NCBI GenBank assembly: GCA_910576335.1
Contig: CAJTIU010000002.1
Coordinates: forward strand, 1 to 64,000
Source of the DNA: Lachnospiraceae bacterium
GTDB lineage: Bacteria > Bacillota > Clostridia > Lachnospirales > Lachnospiraceae
DNA length: 64,000 nt
Direction: 5' to 3'
The notes below the pieces were generated by a model. That model was not told where the DNA came from, made no database searches, and saw nothing but the letters and a program-made list of their open reading frames with translations. Numbering within the stretch: position 1 is the first letter of the stretch; each line of letters begins with the position of its first letter. This document shows, one piece after another, positions 15,690 through 23,091 of the stretch. A program made the position numbers and the translations under genes.

Positions 15690-17219
15690 ATGGTAATCAA
15701 ATTATTATTGCTGGTAGTATTCTTTGCAGTGATGGTATCCGTAGGACTCTATTCCAGGAAACATGCGACAAGTGTAGACGGATATGTACTTGGAGGCCGT
15801 TCAGTGGGACCGTGGCTTACGGCATTTGCATATGGTACTTCTTATTTTTCAGCAGTTGTGTTTGTCGGGTATGCTGGACAGTTTGGATGGAAATACGGAC
15901 TTGCCAGCACATGGATTGGCATTGGAAATGCCATTATCGGAAGTCTGATGGCATGGGTAATACTGGGGAGACGTACGAAGGTCATGACCCAGCATCTGAA
16001 TTCCAAGACGATGCCGGATTTCTTCGGGGCGAGATACGAGAGCAAGGCACTTAAAATTGCGGCATCCGCCATTGTATTCATCTTCCTTGTGCCGTATACG
16101 GCATCCGTTTATAACGGCTTATCCAGGCTGTTTGGAATGGCATTCAACATACCTTATACATATTGTGTAATCGGGATGGCAGTATTTACCGCGATTTATG
16201 TTATCTTAGGCGGCTATATGGCAACAGCCATCAATGATTTTATACAGGGTATCATTATGCTTGCAGGTATTGTAGCGGTGATCGGCGCAGTACTTGGCGG
16301 CCAGGGAGGATTTATCCAGGCGATCCGGAAGATGGCGGAGATTCCAAGTGACGTGCCGGTTACCATGGGACAGCCGGGAGCATTTACCGCCTTTTTTGGG
16401 CCGGATCCGCTGAATCTTCTGGGCGTTGTCATTCTGACATCACTGGGAACATGGGGCCTTCCCCAAATGGTAGGAAAGTTCTACGCAATCAAGGATGAAA
16501 AAGCCATTAATACTGGAACCGTTATTTCAACCCTGTTCGCAGTGGTCATCTCAGGAGGATGCTACTTCCTGGGCGGCTTCGGAAGATTGTTCGATAATCC
16601 GTCGCTTTATGATGAAGCAGGTAATATGGCATTCGACGGAATCGTGCCATATATGCTTTCCACCCTGCCGGATATTTTGATCGGAATCGTAGTGGTACTT
16701 GTATTATCTGCATCCATGTCAACACTTGCCTCACTAGTACTGACCTCAAGTTCCACACTGACTCTTGATTTTTTGAAGGATAATATCATCAAGGATATGA
16801 GTGAGAAAAAACAGGTTCGTGTCATGCAGATACTGGTTGTATTTTTCATCGTGCTGTCACTTGTGATTGCACTGGATCCGCCTACCTTCATTGCCCAGCT
16901 TATGGGAATCTCATGGGGTGCTCTTGCAGGGGCATTCCTTGCACCGTTCATGTACGGACTGTACTGGAAAGGCGTGACAAAGGCATCTGTATGGGCAAGT
17001 TTTGCAGCCGGAATCGGAATCACAGTATCAAACATGTTTCTCCATTATATTGCTTCGCCGATTAACGCAGGGGCAGTCGCCATGGTCGCAGGGCTTGTTA
17101 TTGTACCGGTGGTAAGCTTTATTACACCGAAGATGCAGAAGGAGAAGATGGATAAGCTCTTTGACTGTTATGAAGAGAAAGTAACAATAACCAAGAAACG
17201 TTCGCTGGAGGCAAATTAG
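15690..17219 (+). CDS. Sodium:solute symporter family protein
   Basis: A 509-residue transporter of the SSS family (PutP/PanF type) with about 13 membrane helices that couples uptake of a small organic solute to Na+ entry. Typical marks are the N-terminal DGYVLGGRSVGPWLTAFAYGTSYFSA (first broken helix) and GGYMATAINDFIQGIIML near residues 170-187 (the SSS signature region). The C-terminal tail is charged. Substrate cannot be read from the sequence; proline, pantothenate or a carboxylate are all possible. GAGGG precedes ATG 15690. A family C palindrome follows its stop by about 10 bases. Confidence 0.88.
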   Translation: MVIKLLLLVVFFAVMVSVGLYSRKHATSVDGYVLGGRSVGPWLTAFAYGTSYFSAVVFVGYAGQFGWKYGLASTWIGIGNAIIGSLMAWVILGRRTKVMTQHLNSKTMPDFFGARYESKALKIAASAIVFIFLVPYTASVYNGLSRLFGMAFNIPYTYCVIGMAVFTAIYVILGGYMATAINDFIQGIIMLAGIVAVIGAVLGGQGGFIQAIRKMAEIPSDVPVTMGQPGAFTAFFGPDPLNLLGVVILTSLGTWGLPQMVGKFYAIKDEKAINTGTVISTLFAVVISGGCYFLGGFGRLFDNPSLYDEAGNMAFDGIVPYMLSTLPDILIGIVVVLVLSASMSTLASLVLTSSSTLTLDFLKDNIIKDMSEKKQVRVMQILVVFFIVLSLVIALDPPTFIAQLMGISWGALAGAFLAPFMYGLYWKGVTKASVWASFAAGIGITVSNMFLHYIASPINAGAVAMVAGLVIVPVVSFITPKMQKEKMDKLFDCYEEKVTITKKRSLEAN

Positions 17220-17228
17220 TCGATTGTT

Positions 17229-17270
17229 AATTGGGGACGGGGTATTTTTAAAAATACCCCGTCCCCAATT
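17229..17270. repeat. Palindromic element C, copy 1 (42-bp perfect palindrome)
   Basis: AATTGGGGACGGGGTATTTT and its exact complement meet head to head, making a 2 x 21-bp perfect palindrome. GGGGACGGGG palindromes of this type are known as scattered repeats in several Firmicutes, often linked to REP-associated Y1 transposases. It can also serve as a terminator for the symporter gene. Confidence 0.85.
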
Positions 17271-17341
17271 TAAAATAGATCAAGAAAAATGATTAATTTT
17301 GTCCCTTCCATTTTTGTCAGACATATGTTACTATAAGGATG

Positions 17342-17356
17342 GTCTTAAAATAAGAC
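17342..17356. promoter_or_regulatory. Short palindrome in the leuA-araC leader, possible operator
   Basis: GTCTTA and TAAGAC are separated by AAA, just after a TATAAG that may be a -10 box (17332-17337; no good -35 at the right distance). It lies 43 bases before the start of the fusion gene. Whether the AraC-type domain binds here is untested. Confidence 0.35.
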
Positions 17357-17398
17357 AACTAATTTGATTGATTTTAATTTGCAGGAGAGGTTGAGACT

Positions 17399-19387
17399 AT
17401 GAAAAATTGTCAGAAGTATGAGAGAACTTATTTTATGCCGCCAGAGGTAACTTACGACTGGGCGAGGAAGGATTATATTGACCAGCCGCCCATCTGGTGC
17501 AGCGTGGATCTTCGGGACGGGAATCAGGCGCTGATTGAGCCTATGAGCCTTGAGGAGAAGCTGGAGTTCTTTCAGATGCTTGTGAAGATTGGATTTAAGG
17601 AGATCGAGGTGGGATTTCCGGCGGCATCTGAGACGGAATACCAGTTTATGCGTACTTTGATTGAGAAGGATATGATCCCGGATGATGTGACGGTCCAGGT
17701 GCTGACCCAGGCGAGAGAGCATATTATTAAAAAGACCTTTGAGGCGGTTAAGGGTGCGCCCCATGCGGTGGTGCATCTTTATAATTCTACTTCCGTGGCG
17801 CAGCGGGAGCAGGTATTTAAGAAGAGTAAGGAAGAGATTAAGAAAATTGCTGTTGATGGTGCGGAACTTCTTCTTAAGCTGGCATCTGAGACGGATGGGA
17901 ACTTTACGTTCCAGTACAGCCCGGAGAGTTTTCCGGGAACAGAGGTTGATTATGCGGTTGAGGTCTGCAATGCGGTGCTTGATGTATGGAAACCCACAGC
18001 GGATAACAAGGCGATCATCAATATCCCGACAACAGTGGAAAATGCTATGCCTCACGTATTTGCCAGCCAGTTAGAGTATGTACATAAGCATCTTAACTAC
18101 CGGGAAAATGTAATTCTCTGCCTGCATCCCCATAATGACAGGGGCTGCGGCGTGGCTACGGCAGAGCTTGGTATACTGGCAGGAGCAGACCGGATTGAAG
18201 GCACTCTTTTTGGAAATGGAGAGAGGACTGGCAATGTGGATATTATTACGCTGGGGATGAATATGTACTCCCATGGTGTGGATCCGGGGCTTGATTTTTC
18301 CAATATGTCAGAGATCCGGGAGACTTATGAGCGCCTGACAAGAATGCATGTGTACGAGCGCCAGCCATACGGCGGAGACTTGGTGTTTACGGCATTTTCA
18401 GGATCCCATCAGGATGCGATTGCAAAGGGAATGAACTGGAGAGAGGAGAAAAGCTGTGACAAATGGACCGTGCCTTATCTCCCTATTGATCCCCAGGATG
18501 TGGGAAGAAAGTATGATTCCGATGTGATCCGTATTAACAGCCAGTCAGGAAAAGGCGGCGTGAACTATATCCTGAAGCAGAGCCACGGCATCAATCTGCC
18601 ACAGCAGATGAGAGAGGAAGTGGGATATCTTGTAAAGGATGTGTCGGATAAGGCGCATAAGGAGCTGAATCCGGAGTGGGTATACCAGATTTTCTCCGAC
18701 AATTATATTAACACAAAGCCTGTATTCCATATTGACGAGTGCCATTTTAAACAGATAGACGGAATTACCGCAGAGGCTACGATCAATCACGGCGGAGAGA
18801 GCCGGGTGATCACGGCAATTGGAAACGGACGTCTGGATGCAGTAAGCAATGCGATCAAGCAATATTTTAATATCAGCTATGAGCTGCGGTATTATGAGGA
18901 GCATACGCTTTCCAAAGGCTCATCTGCGAAGGCTGCATCCTATGTGGGAATTGTCTGCAAGGGAAGAACCTTCTGGGGCGTAGGAATCGATGCGGATATT
19001 ATTAAGTCCTCAATAGAGGCCTTGATTGTTGCAGTAAATAAGATTGAAGAGATTGGCAATGCGGACGGGTGCAAGGACGAGCGGATGATTGAGATTATGA
19101 CTTATATCCAGTCTAATTACAAAGATATCACACTGGATGACCTGGCAGAGCACTTCTTCCTTTCCAAACCTTATATTTCTAAGTATATTAAGGAAAAATC
19201 CGGGATGACCTTTGGGGATCTTGTAAAGAAGATCCGGCTGAAAAAGGCAAGAGCGCTTCTTAAGAGCAGCAGCATGACTGTGGAGAATATAGCGCTTACT
19301 GTGGGATATCAGAACGTGGAGCATTTTAACCGTTTGTTTAAAAAGGCATATGACATGACACCGATGCAGTTCCGGAATCAGAAATAA
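17399..19387 (+). CDS. leuA: 2-isopropylmalate synthase fused to a C-terminal AraC-type DNA-binding domain
   Basis: A 662-residue protein. Residues about 30-300 are the HMGL/TIM-barrel catalytic domain of the yeast-like LeuA class: SVDLRDGNQAL (metal-binding aspartate) at 35-45, GFPAASETEY near 74, and the HPHNDRG metal-histidine motif near 242-248. The middle (about 430-555) is the LeuA regulatory dimer domain where leucine normally binds. Residues 561-662 form a complete AraC/XylS double helix-turn-helix: DDLAEHFFLSKPYISKYIKEK for the first helix pair and ENIALTVGYQNVEHFNRLFKK then MTPMQFR for the second. So enzyme, leucine sensor and DNA-binding parts share one chain. GGAGAGG precedes ATG 17399. 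No leuBCD genes are near, so this is an orphan leuA. The frame is open throughout; a misassembly is unlikely. Confidence 0.93.
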   Translation: MKNCQKYERTYFMPPEVTYDWARKDYIDQPPIWCSVDLRDGNQALIEPMSLEEKLEFFQMLVKIGFKEIEVGFPAASETEYQFMRTLIEKDMIPDDVTVQVLTQAREHIIKKTFEAVKGAPHAVVHLYNSTSVAQREQVFKKSKEEIKKIAVDGAELLLKLASETDGNFTFQYSPESFPGTEVDYAVEVCNAVLDVWKPTADNKAIINIPTTVENAMPHVFASQLEYVHKHLNYRENVILCLHPHNDRGCGVATAELGILAGADRIEGTLFGNGERTGNVDIITLGMNMYSHGVDPGLDFSNMSEIRETYERLTRMHVYERQPYGGDLVFTAFSGSHQDAIAKGMNWREEKSCDKWTVPYLPIDPQDVGRKYDSDVIRINSQSGKGGVNYILKQSHGINLPQQMREEVGYLVKDVSDKAHKELNPEWVYQIFSDNYINTKPVFHIDECHFKQIDGITAEATINHGGESRVITAIGNGRLDAVSNAIKQYFNISYELRYYEEHTLSKGSSAKAASYVGIVCKGRTFWGVGIDADIIKSSIEALIVAVNKIEEIGNADGCKDERMIEIMTYIQSNYKDITLDDLAEHFFLSKPYISKYIKEKSGMTFGDLVKKIRLKKARALLKSSSMTVENIALTVGYQNVEHFNRLFKKAYDMTPMQFRNQK

Positions 19388-19390
19388 ACC

Positions 19391-19432
19391 AATTGGGGAC
19401 GGGGTAATTTTAAAAATACCCCGTCCCCAATT
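19391..19432. repeat. Palindromic element C, copy 2
   Basis: AATTGGGGACGGGG and CCCCGTCCCCAATT flank a short AT centre; it is nearly identical to copy 1. It begins 3 bases after the leuA-araC stop and probably terminates it. Copies 1 and 2 thus bracket this gene on both sides. Confidence 0.82.
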
Positions 19433-19483
19433 GATATTGGATACATATTGTAGTAAAATGGTAAAAAAGGAGGGCAATGAGAG

Positions 19484-20722
19484 ATGATAATTTGTGCGAA
19501 ATATCTAATAATCGGAGATGGAAAAACGGTACTGACAGATCAGGCTGTCCTGACGGGAAGAGACGGGAAGATTAAGAAAGTCGGGGGAAAGGATGATCTG
19601 ATCAGGCAGTTTCCTGATGAGGAGGTAAAGGATTATAAAGATGCAACCATCCTGCCAGGCTTATGTGACATGCATGCGCATCTGGCTTACTGGTATTCCC
19701 AGCCGGACAGTTTTAATTATGGGCCGCAGCTTATTATGCTGTATGCACTGCAGCATGCCCAGGCAGCTTTTGAGAGGGGGATTACTTCGGTCCGGGATAT
19801 GTCATCTGCCCACGGTGTGTGTAAGAACCTGAAGCTGGCTGCTGAAAAAGGGTTCATAGTTGTCCCGAAGATTACACATACGGATACTGGAATCTGCATG
19901 ACCGGAGGCCATGCATGGGAAGAGGTGGAACAGGTGGACGGGCCATGGGAGGTCAGAAAGGAGATCCGCAGGCAGGTCCGGGACGGGGCAGAATGGGTAA
20001 AGGTACTTACAACCCACCGTTCCCACATTCCGGAGCTTACTCAGGAGGAGCTTGACGCGGCGGTGGACGAATGCCACAGAAGAGGCATCAAATGTGGAGT
20101 GCATGCGGGAACAAATCCCGGTATTCAGATGTGTATTGACGCAGGCTTTGACACCATTGAGCATGCGACCTTCATGACTCTTGACCATGCGAAGCAGATG
20201 GCAGAAAAAGGAATCGCGTGGACGCCTACAATTATGGCATATACACTGCTTTATGATATTTGCAAAGAAAATCTTGAGAAACATGCCGGAGCGCCGGTAA
20301 ATGACCCGGTTATGCAAAAAGAGATGAAAGATTACCAGTATTTTGAGCCAGCCTACAAGGCATACCGGGATCACTTCAAAGAATTTTATGACACCGGAGT
20401 AACTATAATCGCAGGAACTGATATGGTTATGTACCAGTCGCCATTCCTGCCGCTTCCACGGGAGCTTGAATATATGGTAGAATACGGAATTACCCCTGTA
20501 CAGGCAATCCAGACCGCAACAGGCAACCCCGCAAAGGTGCTGGGAGTGGAAGAAGAAAGAGGACTAATCAAAGAAGGGCTGGATGCAGATATCCTGGTTG
20601 TAGGCGGCGACCTCAGCAAAGATATCAGATGCCTTAACAACGTAAAACTCGTTACAATGGACGGAAAACGCGTCTTCGAAAACGGCATCCGCTACGTAGG
20701 AACCCATAACATGAATATGTAG
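19484..20722 (+). CDS. Metal-dependent amidohydrolase (imidazolonepropionase-like)
   Basis: A 412-residue member of the amidohydrolase superfamily, a TIM barrel that hydrolyses C-N bonds with one or two metal ions. Metal ligands visible: DMHAHL (H64, H66), GVHAGTN near residue 207, TIEHATFM near 226, and IAGTDM near 307 with the last aspartate. The start and end strands (GDGKTVLTD... and GLDADILVVGGD...) form the usual small beta-sandwich. The substrate class (cyclic amide, peptide-like or xenobiotic) cannot be decided. AGGAGGG precedes ATG 19484. It converges on pepP with repeat C3 between. Confidence 0.85.
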   Translation: MIICAKYLIIGDGKTVLTDQAVLTGRDGKIKKVGGKDDLIRQFPDEEVKDYKDATILPGLCDMHAHLAYWYSQPDSFNYGPQLIMLYALQHAQAAFERGITSVRDMSSAHGVCKNLKLAAEKGFIVVPKITHTDTGICMTGGHAWEEVEQVDGPWEVRKEIRRQVRDGAEWVKVLTTHRSHIPELTQEELDAAVDECHRRGIKCGVHAGTNPGIQMCIDAGFDTIEHATFMTLDHAKQMAEKGIAWTPTIMAYTLLYDICKENLEKHAGAPVNDPVMQKEMKDYQYFEPAYKAYRDHFKEFYDTGVTIIAGTDMVMYQSPFLPLPRELEYMVEYGITPVQAIQTATGNPAKVLGVEEERGLIKEGLDADILVVGGDLSKDIRCLNNVKLVTMDGKRVFENGIRYVGTHNMNM

Positions 20723-20736
20723 CCGGGAATCAAAAA

Positions 20737-20910
20737 GGGGACGGGGTTTTTCTCCGCGTGGCAGCGCTTTGCAGTATGCCGGAGAGGTCGGGGACGGGGG
20801 TTTTTCTCCGCGTGACACCGCTTTGCAGTATGCCGGAGAGGTCGGGGACGGGGCTTTTTCTCCGCGTGACACCGCTTTGCAGTGTCACTGCTCGAAAAAC
20901 CCCCGTCCCC
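20737..20910. repeat. Element C, copy 3: three tandem 53-54 bp units closed by an inverted end
   Basis: GGGGACGGGG(G/C)TTTTTCTCC starts units at 20737, 20790 and 20844. Each continues with CGCGTG, GCTTTGCAGTATGCCGGAGAGGTC (the third unit diverges). The array ends with GAAAAACCCCCGTCCCC, the complement of the unit start, so any unit can pair with the end. It lies between two convergent genes and can terminate both. Confidence 0.8.
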
Positions 20911-20919
20911 TTTTGGCTG

Positions 20920-22707
20920 CTAAATTTCTCTTGTATATTCTTTCAGCCATTCTCTTTCTTCTTCGGTAAGATGCGGGCCGATCTTCTTGTATACATCTTT
21001 GTGATACTGGTTCAGCCATTCTTTCTCGTCACGGCTCATTTCTTCCGGATCAATTCCATCCAGGTCAATGGGGGCAAAGGTGACGGTTTCAAAGTGCATG
21101 AACTGTCCGTATTTATTCTGTACGCCTTTCTTGACGATGAATTCATTTTCGATTCGGATGCCGAATTTGCCGTCTTCATAGATTCCAGGCTCATCGGTAA
21201 TTACCATGCCTTCTTCTAACTGATGGTGTTCGTTCTTACTGGGAACGACATACCAGCGGAAGCCTGTGGGCGCCTCGTGGACGTTTCCAAGATACCCGAC
21301 GCCGTGTCCGGTGCCGCACTGGTAATCGAGGTCAAGATCCCAGATGGGGCCTCTTGCCAGTACGTCAAGGTTGTAGCCATAGCAGCCGTAGAGGAATCTT
21401 GCACGGGACAGGCGCATCATTGCGCGCACTACTGCGGTGAAGTATTTCTTCATCTGCTGATCTACTGAGCCAAGGACGAAGGTTCGCGTTATATCAGTGG
21501 AGCCTTCAAAATAGCCGCCTCCGGTATCATTCAGGAAGAATGCGCCGGATCTGAGTTCTACGTCAGTCTCCTCGGACGGGGAATAATGCATCATAGCCGC
21601 GTGGTCTGCATAGGCGCACAGGGGCTCGAAGCTGTCGCGGATATACCCTTCCTGCCCGGCACGGAAAGCGGTAAGCTTCTCAGCGGAGCTCAGCTCGGTG
21701 ATCCTCTCTTTATCATAGCGGGTCTTTACCCAGTGCATGAATTTGGTTACGGCAACGCCGTCTTTAATATGTGCCTGTCTTATATTTTCAAGCTCGACAG
21801 GATTTTTCATTGCCTTCATGAGGATGGTTGGATTTGCAGCTTCTATAATCCTGCAGGGGATATTTTTATAGAGTGCATAATTCATCTTCATGGGGTCAAT
21901 CATTACGGCAGCGTCTGCTTTCAGGCTCTTAATATCCTCATAAATGTCGTTGTATGGGTGAATATGTACCTGGTTTTTCTCTAATTCCCCGTGAATGCGC
22001 CCGTCAAGCTTGGATTCATCCACATACAATTCTACAGCATCTATTGTAACAACGGCATAGGAGAGAAGAAGCGGGAAGAAATCTATATCATCACCGCGGA
22101 TGTTAAGCAGCCAGCATATGTCGTCAAGAGACGCGATCACATGGGTGTCTGCCCCGTTCTGCTCCATGACCTTACGTACCCGTGCAAGTTTGGATGAGGT
22201 GCTTTCCCCGGAATACTTCTCTTCAAGGAAGAATGCCGGCTTTGTAGACAGCGCCGGACGGTCCTCCCAGACGGCATCAACCAGGTCTTCAGAATAGTGA
22301 ATGCCAATCTTTTTTCCACAGAGGGCTTCCTCATATTCCTGTCCTTCTCCCATAGAAAGGACGCGGCCGTCAAAGCCCACCGTGCCGCCTTCCGGAATAT
22401 TGGCCTGTAAATATTCTGTGATGGACGGGGTATCGCCGACGAACATCTTCATTAGGCGGATGCCGCTTCCTTTAAGTTCATTTTCCGCCTGGAAAAAATA
22501 CCTTCCGTCTGTCCATAAGCCTCCGTCATCCTTCGTGATGACAGCGGTTCCGTAGGAACCGGAAAATCCGGTCATGAACTTCCGCGCTTTAAAATGTTCC
22601 CCCACATATTCGCTCTGGTGGAAGTCAGCCGTCGGGACGACGTAGGCATCTATGCGCTTCTCCGCCATAAGTGCGCGGAGCTTTGCAATTCTTTCTGGTA
22701 CACTCAT
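20920..22707 (-). CDS. Aminopeptidase P family protein (M24, Xaa-Pro)
   Basis: A 595-residue three-domain creatinase/aminopeptidase P-like enzyme that removes the first residue before proline. Two N-terminal creatinase-like domains (about 1-310) precede the pita-bread catalytic domain. Metal ligands are visible in order: LNDTGGGYFEGSTDITRT (two aspartates), GTGHGVGYLGNVHE (histidine), ITDEPGIYEDG (glutamate) and GIRIENEF (glutamate). The start was moved to ATG 22707, where a perfect AAGGAGG stands 8 bases upstream; a longer frame to 22845 lacks support. The length fits the eukaryote-like long form common in Lachnospiraceae. Cytoplasmic, for peptide breakdown. Confidence 0.93.
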   Translation of the reverse strand: MSVPERIAKLRALMAEKRIDAYVVPTADFHQSEYVGEHFKARKFMTGFSGSYGTAVITKDDGGLWTDGRYFFQAENELKGSGIRLMKMFVGDTPSITEYLQANIPEGGTVGFDGRVLSMGEGQEYEEALCGKKIGIHYSEDLVDAVWEDRPALSTKPAFFLEEKYSGESTSSKLARVRKVMEQNGADTHVIASLDDICWLLNIRGDDIDFFPLLLSYAVVTIDAVELYVDESKLDGRIHGELEKNQVHIHPYNDIYEDIKSLKADAAVMIDPMKMNYALYKNIPCRIIEAANPTILMKAMKNPVELENIRQAHIKDGVAVTKFMHWVKTRYDKERITELSSAEKLTAFRAGQEGYIRDSFEPLCAYADHAAMMHYSPSEETDVELRSGAFFLNDTGGGYFEGSTDITRTFVLGSVDQQMKKYFTAVVRAMMRLSRARFLYGCYGYNLDVLARGPIWDLDLDYQCGTGHGVGYLGNVHEAPTGFRWYVVPSKNEHHQLEEGMVITDEPGIYEDGKFGIRIENEFIVKKGVQNKYGQFMHFETVTFAPIDLDGIDPEEMSRDEKEWLNQYHKDVYKKIGPHLTEEEREWLKEYTREI

Positions 22708-22834
22708 TGTAAAAACCTCCTTAAAGCTTTTTTTGTTACTGTCCACGAAAGAGGACTGCAGCATTTTTTCTTTTATTTTATCATAATAAGCCAGGATATG
22801 CCAGGATAATATATTCGTTGTAGATCTGGACTTG

Positions 22835-22954
22835 CTGCTGTTCACGGGCCAGGAGGCCGCTTATAGCAACGGTTCGGAGCGCTATTAACTTGTCACTGTT
22901 CAATCTCCTGACCAGTAGAATATTTAGGTTACTGGTCACGGAGTGAACAGTAAC
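22835..22954. repeat. Palindromic element B, copy 2
   Basis: GCTGTTCACGGGCC on the left relates to the other B ends. On the right GTTACTGGTCACGGAGTGAACAGTAAC (22928-22954) is itself an inverted repeat, nearly the same as the right end of copy 4. In the middle, GGCCAGGAGGCCGC recalls copies 1 and 3. The rest of the 384-base gap holds only the ABC promoter that follows. Confidence 0.65.
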
Positions 22955-22993
22955 CTATTCAGAGCAAAAATATTATCATTCACGCAATACCTG

Positions 22994-23022
22994 TTGAGTT
23001 GTTTTTAGAACTTTGATATAAT
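22994..23022 (+). promoter_or_regulatory. Promoter of the FtsX-type ABC exporter operon
   Basis: TTGAGT at 22994-22999, a 17-base spacer, TATAAT at 23017-23022. A strong sigma-A-type match 70 bases before the permease gene. Confidence 0.72.
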
Positions 23023-23091
23023 AGGTATGGCAAGGAAAAACGTATATTCCGTGAATCATACATAGCAGGAAAGGAGAGGGGAGGGGACAGT

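Noticed and set aside
17345-18055. A 236-codon minus-strand frame over the start of leuA-araC
   Set aside because: Shadow of the LeuA barrel; composition dominated by Leu, His and Arg.
20737-20910. Possible CRISPR array
   Set aside because: The units are directly joined with no variable spacers, and the array ends in an inverted copy; no cas genes are present.
22708-22845. 46-residue N-terminal extension of aminopeptidase P
   Set aside because: A perfect AAGGAGG and the family start favour ATG 22707, and the extension overlaps element B copy 2.
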